Below, one piece after another: positions 38,445 through 50,317 of a stretch of 64,000 nucleotides of DNA. Origin of the DNA: Cellulosimicrobium terreum. GTDB lineage: Bacteria; Actinomycetota; Actinomycetes; Actinomycetales; Cellulomonadaceae. The notes under the pieces were generated by a model that was not told where the DNA came from, did no database searches, and was given only the letters and a program-made list of their open reading frames with translations. The translations under genes were made by a program, and so were the position numbers. Every line of letters starts with the position of its first letter. The stretch's first letter is position 1. The stretch is from assembly GCA_014803435.1 (NCBI GenBank), contig JACYFD010000003.1:124001-188000 (forward strand). The letters are read 5' to 3'.

Positions 38445-39776
38445 ATGACCGACGCGCCCCCCGCAGCCACCGCGCCCGCTCCTGCCGACGGCGACTGGTC
38501 CGCGCCCGCGGTCTCCGGGCCGCTCGACGCGACCGTCTCAGTCCCGGGGTCGAAGTCGCTCACCAACCGGCACCTCGTGCTCGCCGCCCTCGCCGACGGT
38601 CCGAGCGTCCTGCGCGGCGCGCTGCGCAGCCGCGACGCCGACCTGATGATCGCCGGGCTCCGCACGCTCGGCGTCGACATCGTGGCGGGCGACGACCCCA
38701 GCGAGCTGCACGTCACCCCCGGCCGGCTCCACGGCCCGGCAGAGATCGACTGCGGTCTCGCCGGCACGGTCATGCGCTTCCTCCCGTCCGTGGCCGCCCT
38801 CGCCGACGGACCCGTCCGGTTCGACGGCGACGAGGGAGCCCGCGTACGCCCGATGGCTCCGGTCCTCACCGCGCTCGGCGCGCTCGACGTGACCATCGTC
38901 GGCGACGAGGGAGCCGCCCCCACCACCCTGCCGTTCACGGTCCGGGGCAGGGGACGGGTCCGCGGCGGCTCCGTCGACGTCGACGCGTCCGCGTCGAGCC
39001 AGTTCGTGTCGGGGCTGCTGCTCGCGGCGGCACGGTTCGACCAGGGCCTCACCCTGCGGCACGTCGGCCGCACGCTCCCGAGCATGCCGCACATCGACAT
39101 GACGGTGCAGGTCCTGCGCGAGGCAGGCGTCGTCGTCGACGACTCCCGCGCCGCGATCTGGCGGGTCGAGCCCGGTCCGCTCACCGCGCGGGACGTGCAC
39201 GTCGAGCCCGACCTGTCCAACGCCGCGCCGTTCCTCTCCGCCGCCCTCGTCGCGGGCGGGACGGTCCGTGTCACGGGGTGGCCCACGACGACCACGCAGC
39301 CCGGCGCCATGGTGCCGGAGCTCCTGACCGCCATGGGCGGGACCGCGCAGCTGGCCGACGGCGTGCTGTCCGTCACCGGCACGGGCGAGATCCGCGGCGT
39401 CGACGTCGACCTGCACGCCGCGGGCGAGCTCGCCCCCACCATCGCCGCGCTCGCCACGCTCGCCGACTCCCCCTCGCGCCTGCGCGGGATCGCGCACCTG
39501 CGGGGTCACGAGACCGACCGGCTGGCGGCGCTCGCCAGCGAGATCACGCGCCTCGGCGGGCAGGCGGAGGAGACCCGGGACGGGCTCGTGATCACGCCCC
39601 GGCCGCTGCACGGCGCCACGTTCCGCACGTACCACGACCACCGCATGGCGACGTCGGCCGCACTCGTCGGCCTGCGGGTGCCGGGCGTCGTCGTCGAGGA
39701 CGTCGACACGACCGCCAAGACCCTCCCCGGGTTCGCCGGGATGTGGGAACGCATGTCCGGGGTGGCCGGTCGCTGA
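38445..39776 (+). CDS. aroA: 3-phosphoshikimate 1-carboxyvinyltransferase (EPSP synthase)
   Basis: AroA joins phosphoenolpyruvate to shikimate-3-phosphate in aromatic amino-acid synthesis and is the target of glyphosate. Family signatures are [20 protein letters not shown] near residue 30, [16 protein letters not shown], and [15 protein letters not shown] near residue 400. The ATG at 38445 is preceded by TAACCT eight bases away, a good -10 box, so the messenger may be leaderless; a GTG six bases upstream is also in frame. Its stop overlaps rsgA (TGATG). Confidence 0.97.
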   Translation: MTDAPPAATAPAPADGDWSAPAVSGPLDATVSVPGSKSLTNRHLVLAALADGPSVLRGALRSRDADLMIAGLRTLGVDIVAGDDPSELHVTPGRLHGPAEIDCGLAGTVMRFLPSVAALADGPVRFDGDEGARVRPMAPVLTALGALDVTIVGDEGAAPTTLPFTVRGRGRVRGGSVDVDASASSQFVSGLLLAAARFDQGLTLRHVGRTLPSMPHIDMTVQVLREAGVVVDDSRAAIWRVEPGPLTARDVHVEPDLSNAAPFLSAALVAGGTVRVTGWPTTTTQPGAMVPELLTAMGGTAQLADGVLSVTGTGEIRGVDVDLHAAGELAPTIAALATLADSPSRLRGIAHLRGHETDRLAALASEITRLGGQAEETRDGLVITPRPLHGATFRTYHDHRMATSAALVGLRVPGVVVEDVDTTAKTLPGFAGMWERMSGVAGR

Positions 39777-40813
39777 TGGCACGACTCCCCGACGAGTCCG
39801 ACTTCCGGTCGCGCCCGACCAAGCGCGGCAGCAGGCCGCGCACCAAGCAGCGCCCGGAGCACGCGGACGCGGTGACCGGGTTCGTCACGGGAGTCGACCG
39901 GGGCCGCTACACGTTGCTCGTCGGGGACGAGGAGCGGACGGTCGTCGCGATGAAGGCGCGCGAGCTCGGCCGCATGCGCGTCGTGTGCGGCGACCGCGTG
40001 GACCTCGTGGGCGACGTCAGCGGGGACGACGGCAGCCTCGGGCGCATCGTGCGCATCCAGGAGCGCCGCTCCGTCCTGCGGCGCACGGCCGACGACACCG
40101 ACCCGTACGAGCGCGTCATCGTCGCGAACGCCGACCAGCTCGTCGTCGTCACGGCCCTCGCCGAGCCGGAGCCGCGCACCCGCATGATCGACCGGTGCGT
40201 CGTCGCGGCGTACGACGCCGGCATGGACGTGCTCCTGTGCCTGACCAAGGCCGACCTGGCCGACCCCGCGCCGCTGCGCGCCCTGTACGAGCCGCTGGGC
40301 GTCTCCGTCGTCGTGACGCGCCGGATCCCGGACGGGCTCGCCCCGAGCGGGTGGGCGATCGAGCCGCTCGACGCGGTCCGGGACGCGCTCGCCGGTCGCG
40401 AGTCCGTGTTCGTCGGGCACTCGGGCGTCGGCAAGTCCACCCTCGTCAACGCGCTCGTGCCCGACGCCCGGCGCGCCACCGGCGTCGTCAACCAGGTGAC
40501 GGGGCGCGGGCGACAGACGTCGACGTCGGCCGTCGCGCTGCGCCTGCCCGGTGGCGGCTGGGTCATCGACACCCCGGGCGTGCGCTCGTTCGGGCTCGCG
40601 CACGTCGAGGTGGACCACCTGCTCCAGGCGTTCGACGACCTGGCCACCGTCGCGCAGGACTGCCCGCGCGGCTGCACCCACCTCGACGACGCGCCCGACT
40701 GCGCGATGGACGACTGGATCGCCGCCGCCCCCGAGGACGACGTGCGCGCCGCCCGTGCGGCACGCGTCGAGTCGTTCCGTCGCGTGCTCACGTCCCGCAC
40801 CGGCGCCGCCTGA
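39776..40813 (+). CDS. rsgA: small ribosomal subunit biogenesis GTPase RsgA
   Basis: RsgA (YjeQ) checks late 30S assembly. It has an OB fold, then a circularly permuted GTPase with G4 TKAD (157-160) before G1 GHSGVGKST (214-222) and G3 DTPGVRSFG. A zinc finger with CPRGCTHL and DC follows. The first 30 residues are basic (RPTKRGSRPRTKQRP), likely for rRNA contact. At 345 residues the length is normal. The aroA-rsgA-hisN order is common in actinobacteria; no functional link is known. Confidence 0.96.
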   Translation: MARLPDESDFRSRPTKRGSRPRTKQRPEHADAVTGFVTGVDRGRYTLLVGDEERTVVAMKARELGRMRVVCGDRVDLVGDVSGDDGSLGRIVRIQERRSVLRRTADDTDPYERVIVANADQLVVVTALAEPEPRTRMIDRCVVAAYDAGMDVLLCLTKADLADPAPLRALYEPLGVSVVVTRRIPDGLAPSGWAIEPLDAVRDALAGRESVFVGHSGVGKSTLVNALVPDARRATGVVNQVTGRGRQTSTSAVALRLPGGGWVIDTPGVRSFGLAHVEVDHLLQAFDDLATVAQDCPRGCTHLDDAPDCAMDDWIAAAPEDDVRAARAARVESFRRVLTSRTGAA

Positions 40814-40849
40814 CCCCGCAGTCGTGAGCGCACCGCTACGGTGTGAGGC

Positions 40850-41710
40850 ATGACGCCCCCACCGACGCGGAGCTACGACGACGACCTGCGCCTCGCCCAC
40901 GTGATCGCCGACCAGGTCGACGGGCACACGATGTCCCGCTTCAAGGCGCTCGACCTGCACGTCGAGTCCAAGCCGGACTCGACCCCGGTGAGCGACGCGG
41001 ACCGCGCCGCGGAGGAGATCATCCGCGCGCAGCTCGGCCGCGCGCGCGGACGCGACGCGATCGTCGGCGAGGAGTTCGGCGAGACCGGCCACGGTGCGCG
41101 CCGCTGGATCATCGACCCGATCGACGGGACCAAGAACTACGTGCGGGGCGTCCCCGTGTGGGCGACGCTCATCGCGCTCGCGGACGGCGACGAGGTCGTC
41201 GTCGGACTCGTGTCCGCCCCCGCTCTGGGTCGCCGCTGGTGGGCGGCCAAGGGGACCGGTGCGTGGACCGGCAAGTCGCTCGCGGCGGCCTCACGGCTGC
41301 ACGTCTCCGGCGTCGCGCGGTGGCCGGACGCGTCCCTCGCGTACTCGTCCCTCTCGGGCTGGAAGGAGCGCGGTCGGCTCGACGACTTCCTCGGCCTCAT
41401 GGACGGCGCGTGGCGCACGCGCGGGTACGGCGACTTCTGGTCCTACATGCTCGTCGCCGAGGGCGCCGTCGACGCCGCGGCGGAGCCCGAGCTCGAGCTC
41501 TACGACATGGCCGCTCTCGTGCCGATCGTCACGGAGGCCGGGGGGCGGTTCACGTCGCTCGCCGGTGTCGACGGCCCGTGGGGCGGCAACGGCGTGGCGA
41601 GCAACGGGCTCCTGCACGACGACGTCCTCGCGCAGATCGGCGACGACCCGACCGCCCGCTCCGGCGAGCCCGCCGGAACCCCCGGCATCGGGGTCGGCGC
41701 GGACGCCTGA
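40850..41710 (+). CDS. hisN: histidinol-phosphatase, inositol-monophosphatase type
   Basis: This magnesium-dependent phosphatase removes phosphate from histidinol phosphate in histidine synthesis. Metal-binding motifs are VGEEFGETG and [24 protein letters not shown], with [15 protein letters not shown] at the end of the domain. Actinobacterial members of this branch are HisN, although the fold also covers inositol and fructose-1,6-bisphosphate phosphatases. The last 25 residues are a Pro/Gly tail. The 286-residue frame starts 36 bases after rsgA. Confidence 0.88.
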   Translation: MTPPPTRSYDDDLRLAHVIADQVDGHTMSRFKALDLHVESKPDSTPVSDADRAAEEIIRAQLGRARGRDAIVGEEFGETGHGARRWIIDPIDGTKNYVRGVPVWATLIALADGDEVVVGLVSAPALGRRWWAAKGTGAWTGKSLAAASRLHVSGVARWPDASLAYSSLSGWKERGRLDDFLGLMDGAWRTRGYGDFWSYMLVAEGAVDAAAEPELELYDMAALVPIVTEAGGRFTSLAGVDGPWGGNGVASNGLLHDDVLAQIGDDPTARSGEPAGTPGIGVGADA

Positions 41711-41723
41711 CCGCGGCCCGGGG

Positions 41724-42260
41724 TCAGGCGCGCGGGACGTCGGACAGCTCGGACCAGTCGTACCAGAGCAGGTCACGCTCGGTGACGCGCTCGATCGCCG
41801 CGTCGAGCGCGGCGTCCGCCTCGGGGCCGTCGCCGTCGGCCGACGCGAGCACCGCGGCGATGTCCGGTGCTGCCTCGACCTCGTCCACGTGCACGCACAC
41901 GATCGGCACGTCGGGCACGGTGCGCACGACCTCGACGGCGCTGGGTGCCGGCTCGTCGTCGGGGTCCCCACCCACCGGTCCGGACGCCGCGACCTGGACC
42001 GCGGTGTCGGGCACCTCGAGCGTCACGACCAGCCGCTGCCGCGGCGCACCCGAGCGGTTCGCCACCAGCGCGAGGGAGTCGTCGGCCGCCTCGAGCGCGG
42101 CGGCGAACTCCAGTCCCTCGTCGTCCTCCTCGGGGAGGGCGCGGATCAGGGCCGTCGTCACGGCGTGCGCGCCGCGCGGGGTCACCGTCCAGCGCGCGGC
42201 GTCCGGTGCGGTGGTGACGCCGTCGAGCTCGTCCAGGGTCGCGGGCACGTAGATGCGCAT
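41724..42260 (-). CDS. DUF6912-type hypothetical protein
   Basis: This 178-residue cytoplasmic protein begins with MRIYVPATLDELDG, a start conserved among actinobacterial proteins of unknown function found beside rsgA/hisN. It is acidic and Ala-rich, without membrane segments. A middle strand-rich part (RQRLVVTLEVPDTAVQV, DVPIVCVHVDEVEAAP) alternates with Asp/Glu-rich loops and ends in ERDLLWYDWSEL. I chose the ATG at 42260, with the conserved start, over a longer frame. Nothing points to a catalytic site. Confidence 0.8.
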   Translation of the reverse strand: MRIYVPATLDELDGVTTAPDAARWTVTPRGAHAVTTALIRALPEEDDEGLEFAAALEAADDSLALVANRSGAPRQRLVVTLEVPDTAVQVAASGPVGGDPDDEPAPSAVEVVRTVPDVPIVCVHVDEVEAAPDIAAVLASADGDGPEADAALDAAIERVTERDLLWYDWSELSDVPRA

Positions 42261-42264
42261 GGCA

Positions 42265-43641
42265 TCAGTGTGCCGCCTCGAGGCGGTGCGCGGCTCCCCC
42301 GGGCACCGGACGCGCGGGCACGGAGTCCCGCAGGTGCTCGGCGACCAGCGCGACGGCCCGGCGCGCGGGACCACCCGGTGAGGCCTCGGCGAGCGTCCGG
42401 CCCTCACGCAGCGCCACGTCCGTCGCACGGTCCTCCGGCACGACGAACAGCTCGTCGACGCCGGCGTAGCGCGACAGCGCCTCGCGGACGGCGACCTCGG
42501 GACGCGGCCCGACGACGGCCGACCGGACCCGGTTCACGACGACGGTCCGGACGGCGGAGAGCGCCACAGCGCTGTCGGTCAGGTCGTCCAGCCCGCGCAC
42601 GAGGCGCTGCAGGCTCACGGGGTCCGCCGCTCCCACCACCACGACCGCGTCCGCCGCCGCGAGCGCGCTCAGCGTCGCACCGTTGCGCTGCGGCGCGCGC
42701 GTGTCATAGCTGAGGAGCTCGTCGCGTTCCAGGCAGAAGCCGCAGTCGACGACTGTCCAGTCCGCGACCTCACGCGCGACGTCCCACACCACGTCGAGGG
42801 ACGAGCCGGCAAGCTCCGGCCAGCGGGCGGCGCGCGCGATGCCGGTCAGGACCCGGACCCGCGGCGCGACGACCGGTGCGAGCGCGTCGAGCGTCGCGGG
42901 CGTGAGCATCGCCTGCGCGGCGCCCCGCGCGGCCGCCGCGAGACCCGGTGACTCGTCGAGGAGCCCGAGCCGCTGGGCGATCGTCCCGCCGTACGTGTCG
43001 GCGTCGACGAGGAGCACCTCGGCCTCCGGGCCCTCGGCGACCTGCGCCGGGAGGTCGACCTCGCTCGGTACCCGGCGGTCCCGACGCGCGCGTCGGGCGG
43101 GTACGTGCGGGCCGGACAGCTCCGCGGCCAGGTTGAGCGCGAGGGTGGAACGCCCCGGAGCACCGGCCGGCCCCCACACCGCGACGACCCGACCGGCGCG
43201 CGGCATCCACGGCAGGCCGTCCCCCACCACCTGCGCGGTCGGGGGCGCGATCGGCGTGCGTGGCGCGGCGGAGGCGTCCTGTGCCGCCTCCCGCACCACG
43301 TCGCGCAGCCCGTCCGCGGCGATGGTGAGGTCCACCACCGTGTCCACGCCGAGCGCGACCAGACGGTCCCGCTCCCACGGCTCCGCCGCGAGCGCGACGA
43401 CCCGGACCGCGTGCTCGTGCAGGTGCGCGACGGCGTCGCGGTCGAGGGTCGGCAGGTCCGCCGAGACCACCGCGACACGTCCTGCCCCCGCCGCGGCTGC
43501 GGCGAGGAGCTCGACGAGGTCGGCGCACCGCCGCGTCACCTGGAGCCCCGACCCGGGCGCGTCCAGGGCGGTGACGACGTCGGCCTCACCGGGCCCTCGG
43601 ACGGCGCACAGGACGGTGGCGACCGTCGTCGCGCCGGCCAT
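42265..43641 (-). CDS. CpaE/MinD-like P-loop ATPase
   Basis: The 458-residue protein joins a degenerate receiver-like N-terminal domain (residues about 1-125) to a MinD/ParA-type ATPase with VVAVWGPAGAPGRSTLALNLA and a second acidic strand EVLLVDADTYGGTIAQRLGL. CpaE relatives place pilus or secretion systems at the pole. The deviant Walker lysine of MinD (KGGxGKT) is absent; arginine takes its place in PGRST. No pilus genes are nearby. Its ATG overlaps the SAF gene stop, so they form a pair. Confidence 0.85.
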   Translation of the reverse strand: MAGATTVATVLCAVRGPGEADVVTALDAPGSGLQVTRRCADLVELLAAAAAGAGRVAVVSADLPTLDRDAVAHLHEHAVRVVALAAEPWERDRLVALGVDTVVDLTIAADGLRDVVREAAQDASAAPRTPIAPPTAQVVGDGLPWMPRAGRVVAVWGPAGAPGRSTLALNLAAELSGPHVPARRARRDRRVPSEVDLPAQVAEGPEAEVLLVDADTYGGTIAQRLGLLDESPGLAAAARGAAQAMLTPATLDALAPVVAPRVRVLTGIARAARWPELAGSSLDVVWDVAREVADWTVVDCGFCLERDELLSYDTRAPQRNGATLSALAAADAVVVVGAADPVSLQRLVRGLDDLTDSAVALSAVRTVVVNRVRSAVVGPRPEVAVREALSRYAGVDELFVVPEDRATDVALREGRTLAEASPGGPARRAVALVAEHLRDSVPARPVPGGAAHRLEAAH

Positions 43642-44348
43642 CAGGCGCCGCCCCTCGGGACGACGGCGATGTTCCCGGCACCGGCGACGGCGCCCAGGAC
43701 GCCGGGCAGGTCGGCGACGGGGACGAGGGTGTGGACCGTCACTGTGCCTCCGACGACGAGGGTGCTGGCGCCCTCGTCCACCTGGGCCACCGTCACGTTC
43801 TCGACGAGCTGGACGGGTTCGGCCGGGGTGTCGTCGTCGTCATCACCGCCGCTCCCGTCCACCGGCGGGACGTACCACAGGTCGACCTGCGTCCCCGGCG
43901 TGATGCGGTCGGACAGCCCCGTGGTCACGGGCACCGCGACCGACCGGACCTCGAGCTCCTCGGCCGACCCCAGAGCCGCGGTGGGCAGGAGCTCGCCTGC
44001 CGCGACCGCCCGGAGCACGACCATCCCGTCGGGGAGATCCGCGTCCGCGCGGAGGTACTTCTCCCCCGCCGCACCGAGCTGCACGTCGACCACGTGCAGG
44101 TCGGCCAGGGAGATCGCGTCTCCCGGGAGCGCGACGCTCGTGACCGCGTAGACGGGCGTCGTACGGCCCGCCGCACCGACCGCCCACGAGCCCAGCGCGA
44201 CCGAGACGGCGACGATCACCACGCCGATCAGCAGGCGGGGGTCACGCCACGTGGGCCTGCGCAGCCGCGCTGCCGTGACGGGGGCCGGTCCCCCGGACGG
44301 CGGCCGCAGCAGGGGGTCAGGTCGTGGGGTGCGTAGCGCCGTCGTCAT
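43641..44348 (-). CDS. SAF-domain membrane protein (CpaB/RcpC-like)
   Basis: One membrane helix (LLIGVVIVAVSVALGSWAVG) leads to an outside SAF domain (VYAVTSVALPGDAISLADL, LPDGMVVLRAVAAGELL) and an RcpC-type segment (LSDRITPGTQVDLWYVPP) of 235 residues in all. CpaB proteins act with CpaE in Flp pilus export. Here only the two partners are present. A run of Asp residues (GGDDDDDTP) sits in the middle. It is transcribed away from the HTH gene, with 126 bases between starts. Confidence 0.83.
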   Translation of the reverse strand: MTTALRTPRPDPLLRPPSGGPAPVTAARLRRPTWRDPRLLIGVVIVAVSVALGSWAVGAAGRTTPVYAVTSVALPGDAISLADLHVVDVQLGAAGEKYLRADADLPDGMVVLRAVAAGELLPTAALGSAEELEVRSVAVPVTTGLSDRITPGTQVDLWYVPPVDGSGGDDDDDTPAEPVQLVENVTVAQVDEGASTLVVGGTVTVHTLVPVADLPGVLGAVAGAGNIAVVPRGGA

Positions 44349-44474
44349 CGTCGTCCCGTCCGTACGGTCGTGGAGCGCGTGTGCGCCCGACGTTCATCAT
44401 CGTGGCTGCGCGAGAGGCGTGGGAGCGCCTGTGGAAACCCGGTGCGAGCGATGTCACCGTGACAGACTTGGGCC

Positions 44475-44690
44475 ATGCCGCAGCGCTTCCTCACCCTCGC
44501 CGACGTCACCGAGCAGCTCAACATCTCGGCCGCCCAGGCGTACGCGCTGGTCCGCTCCGGGGAGCTCCCGGCGATCCAGGTCGGCGGACGCGGCCAGTGG
44601 CGCGTCGAGGCGTCCGAGCTGGAGTCCTACATCCAGCGGATGTACGAGCAGACCCGTCAGCGCATCAAGGCCGACGACCTCGAGGCCTGA
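44475..44690 (+). CDS. small excisionase/BldC-like helix-turn-helix protein
   Basis: The 71-residue protein is a single MerR-like winged helix of the excisionase group: LTLADVTEQLNISAAQAYALVRSGELPAIQVGG followed by QWRVEASELESYIQRMYEQ. It lacks a partner integrase and is part of core actinobacterial sequence, so a role as a small chromosomal regulator is more likely than phage excision. It is divergent from the SAF gene. No target motif is known. Confidence 0.87.
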   Translation: MPQRFLTLADVTEQLNISAAQAYALVRSGELPAIQVGGRGQWRVEASELESYIQRMYEQTRQRIKADDLEA

Positions 44691-44737
44691 CCCCGTGACC
44701 GACCGAACCACTCCCCCTGCGCCCCCCTGCACCCTCG

Positions 44738-45274
44738 TCACCGAGCTCCCGCACCGCCTGACGCCTCGCTGACGCAGAGCACGGCCGGGAAGGGCACGGT
44801 CCGCGCCCCGTGCGCGGCGCCGGGCGTGACCTCGAGGTCGACGTGGTCCTTGCCCACCCGTGTGATCCATCCCGGATGGACACCGGCGGACGTCCGCACC
44901 TGCACCGGCTGGCGGTCTCGCATCAGTCCACGCAGCACGTGCCCGAGGCCGAGCCCGGCGCGCGGTCCGGAGACCGGGCGCGCGGTCCGGGCGAGGCCCA
45001 CCACGGAGGCGAGCGCCTTCGTGGGCACCACGTGCTGGCGGGCGCCCTCGGCGACCAGGAGCCAGCCGTCACCGGTGTCACGCAGCTCCCCCGACAGGCA
45101 GGTCCCGTCCTGGAGCTCGAGCTGCACGACCCCGTGGGTGTCGCGGAGCCGTTCGGCGAGATGGATCGTGGCCTGCTCGGCTCGCGTCAGGTCGGCGACG
45201 ACGCCGTCCCGGTCAGCCCCCTCGGACGCGACGAGCTGTGCCGTCATGTCCTCGAAGAGCGCCTCCCATCGCAC
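44738..45274 (-). CDS. hypothetical actinobacterial protein
   Basis: This protein of about 178 residues opens with VRWEALFEDM, a start widely conserved in actinobacterial proteins of this unknown family. An N-terminal helical part (LTRAEQATIHLAERL) is followed by strands (GVVQLELQDGTCLSGELRDTGDGWLLVAEG, ARQHVVPTKALASVVGL) that resemble a small barrel, perhaps for nucleic acid or ligand binding. No signal peptide. The GTG at 45274 fits the family start; the frame is open for 29 more codons. Function is unknown. Confidence 0.7.
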   Translation of the reverse strand: MRWEALFEDMTAQLVASEGADRDGVVADLTRAEQATIHLAERLRDTHGVVQLELQDGTCLSGELRDTGDGWLLVAEGARQHVVPTKALASVVGLARTARPVSGPRAGLGLGHVLRGLMRDRQPVQVRTSAGVHPGWITRVGKDHVDLEVTPGAAHGARTVPFPAVLCVSEASGGAGAR

Positions 45275-45388
45275 GGGGCACACCGTAGCGCCCCTGCCAC
45301 CCCCGCCCGCCACCGCCGTCCACATCACGAAAAGCCACCTCTGGACACCGCCACCGAACACGGCTTAGATGGGCCTAGCATCACCAAG

Positions 45389-45406
45389 CGATATCAAACG
45401 ACATCG
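45389..45406. promoter_or_regulatory. A/T-rich imperfect palindrome upstream of the LysM gene
   Basis: CGATATC-AAAC-GACATCG (one mismatch) lies 49 bases ahead of the LysM gene, in the most A/T-rich stretch of this part of the window (about 45360-45430). A second weak repeat, GATG-N7-CATC, is at 45368-45382. It is a candidate promoter or operator region for the LysM gene; the binding protein is unknown. Confidence 0.35.
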
Positions 45407-45454
45407 GAAACTACTCAGAACCATCAGGACGTGGTTCGACGGTCAGGGGGCATC

Positions 45455-46408
45455 ATGGCGACGCACACGGGGCAGGGACGGCAGGAGCGGCAGGACCTGC
45501 TCGCGACGACGGGGCTCCAGGCCACGACGGGCCACGGCACGGGAGCCCGTGCGACGCGCGTGCTCCTGCTCGCGACCACGATGACCGCGGTCGTGGTGGC
45601 CCTCGCCTGGCGTGGCCGGCACGTCCTCTCGCAGACGACGCCGCTGCGGGTCGAGACCTGCCTCGAGCTGTTCGCGCTCGTCGTCGGCATCCTCGCCGCC
45701 GGGTGGCTCGCGACGACGTCCGGGCTCGCCCTGGTCTGCGTTCTCGCCCGTGCCACCGGGCGCTCCTGGACCCGTGGCGAGAGGCTCGTCGCGCGGCACG
45801 CGCCCGCCGTCGTCCGCCGCGCGGCCCGTATCGGCGTGAGCGTGTCCGTCGGCGCGGGCCTCGTCCTCGCCGGGGGCACGGCGCAGGCCGCCGAGCGCGA
45901 CCTCTCCCAGCCGGAGACGACCGTCGCCGTCGACCTGGGCTGGCGACCGTCGGTCGCCGACCTCGGCGCCAGTACGCCGGACGACAACCAGCCACGCGTT
46001 GCGCTCCCGTCCCCCTCCTCCGGCCCCTCGACGGGGCCCTCCACGCCAGGAGAGCTCGCCGTCCCGTCCCTCGACGAACCGACGGCGCACCCGGCAACCG
46101 GTGTCGAGCCGACGGGGACCGACGCGGACGGTGCGACGACGGGCACGGACCCTATTCCCACGCGCGTGCGCGACGCCGTGCTGACCGTGGACCGCTCCGT
46201 TCCCCCCGTCCGCCCCACCGCCGACGAGGTCGTCGTGGTCCGCGGCGACAGCCTGTGGTCCATCGCGGCCCGCACCCTGCCCGAGGGAGCCCCGGACGCC
46301 GAGATCGCCGCGTCCGTCGAGCGCTGGTTCGCCGCGAACACCGGCGTGATCGGCGGGGATCCTGACCTGATCCGTCCCGGCCAGGTGCTCACCCCGCCGG
46401 TCTCCTGA
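45455..46408 (+). CDS. LysM-domain membrane protein
   Basis: Two membrane helices (TRVLLLATTMTAVVVALAW and LFALVVGILAAGWLATT) are followed by a third hydrophobic segment ending AGLVLAGGTAQAAE, then an extracytoplasmic Ser/Thr/Pro-rich spacer of about 100 residues, and a C-terminal LysM fold (VVVRGDSLWSIAARTL, IRPGQVLTPP) that binds peptidoglycan. AGGGGG lies five bases before the ATG at 45455. It is followed 39 bases later by the Rv3235-family gene. In actinobacteria this pair often precedes secA. Confidence 0.85.
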   Translation: MATHTGQGRQERQDLLATTGLQATTGHGTGARATRVLLLATTMTAVVVALAWRGRHVLSQTTPLRVETCLELFALVVGILAAGWLATTSGLALVCVLARATGRSWTRGERLVARHAPAVVRRAARIGVSVSVGAGLVLAGGTAQAAERDLSQPETTVAVDLGWRPSVADLGASTPDDNQPRVALPSPSSGPSTGPSTPGELAVPSLDEPTAHPATGVEPTGTDADGATTGTDPIPTRVRDAVLTVDRSVPPVRPTADEVVVVRGDSLWSIAARTLPEGAPDAEIAASVERWFAANTGVIGGDPDLIRPGQVLTPPVS

Positions 46409-46447
46409 CCACCCCGTCTGCCCGACCACTCGAGAAGGAGCACGGCC

Positions 46448-46990
46448 ATGACCGCACCGACCGTCACGTCAGGCACCGCCCCCCACGTCCCCGGCCCGCA
46501 GGTCCGCGCAGCAGACGTGCCGCGGGCCGAGAGCCCCGCCCGGCTCCTGCGCTGCATCGGCGAGCGTCCGGCACCGGGACTCGACGTCGACGCACCGGTC
46601 GCCGTGCGCCACGTCGCGCGCCGCAGACCGCTCGGAGTCCCGACGACCCCGCTCCCGCCCGTCGACCCGCAGGCGCTGTGCTGCGCCGTGGTCCGGGCAG
46701 CCGTCGAGGTGATCCGCGGCGATCGGACCGTGCACCAGCTCGCGCGCTGGGTGACCCCGGAGATCTACGACGCGCTCGCCCGTCGTGCCCGCCTGGTCGT
46801 CGACGAGCCGACGAAGGCCGTCACCTCCACGCGTCCGGTCGGCATCCGCAGGGTGCGGGTCGTGCGGATCGGGGAGTCGGCGGCCGAGGCGACCGTCGTC
46901 GTCGAGGACGGCGAGCGGGTCCGCGCCGCCGCCGCACGGCTCGAGCTGCGCCGTGGTACGTGGCGCGTGGTCGTCCTCGAGATCGGCTGA
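46448..46990 (+). CDS. Rv3235-family protein
   Basis: The 180-residue protein has a low-complexity N-terminal half rich in Pro, Ala and Arg, and a folded C-terminal half from about residue 75 (ALCCAVVRAAVEVIRGDRTVHQLARWVTPEIYDALARR, RVRVVRIGESAAEATVVVEDG). This matches actinobacterial Rv3235 relatives, whose function is unknown and which lie near secA. A ribosome site GAAGGAG is seen upstream. It converges on secA across a strong terminator. No membrane segment is seen. Confidence 0.78.
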   Translation: MTAPTVTSGTAPHVPGPQVRAADVPRAESPARLLRCIGERPAPGLDVDAPVAVRHVARRRPLGVPTTPLPPVDPQALCCAVVRAAVEVIRGDRTVHQLARWVTPEIYDALARRARLVVDEPTKAVTSTRPVGIRRVRVVRIGESAAEATVVVEDGERVRAAAARLELRRGTWRVVVLEIG

Positions 46991-46997
46991 GCGGACG

Positions 46998-47034
46998 ACG
47001 ACGGGCCGTCACCTGTGCGGTGACGGCCCGTCGT
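46998..47034. terminator. bidirectional terminator between Rv3235-family gene and secA
   Basis: A 16-base perfect stem (46998-47013 and 47019-47034, ACGACGGGCCGTCACC) with a five-base loop fills the 54-base gap between the two stops. Confidence 0.8.
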
Positions 47035-47044
47035 GCTGGTCGAG

Positions 47045-50071
<3,027 letters not shown>

Positions 50072-50317
50072 GCAGGACTCCCGTATCGATCGCGCTCCCG
50101 GGCCGGGTGGTCCGGGAGGATGGCCGGGCCTCCCCGGCGCGAGCACGCGCAGAGGATGACGTCGGCAACGTCACAGACCATCGTAGGCGAGTCCAGGACC
50201 GGCAAGCCCCCACCCGTGTTCGCCGACGACGAACCCGTCGGCGCGAGCGCCCGCACCACGGCCGCAGGACCGCTCGTGGCGCAGCCCGGCACCTCACCCG
50301 TCACGTCACCCGGCACC

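Noticed and set aside
44475-44690. Prophage or integrative element around the excisionase-like gene
   Set aside because: No integrase, attachment repeats or composition change is seen, and the neighbours are core actinobacterial genes.
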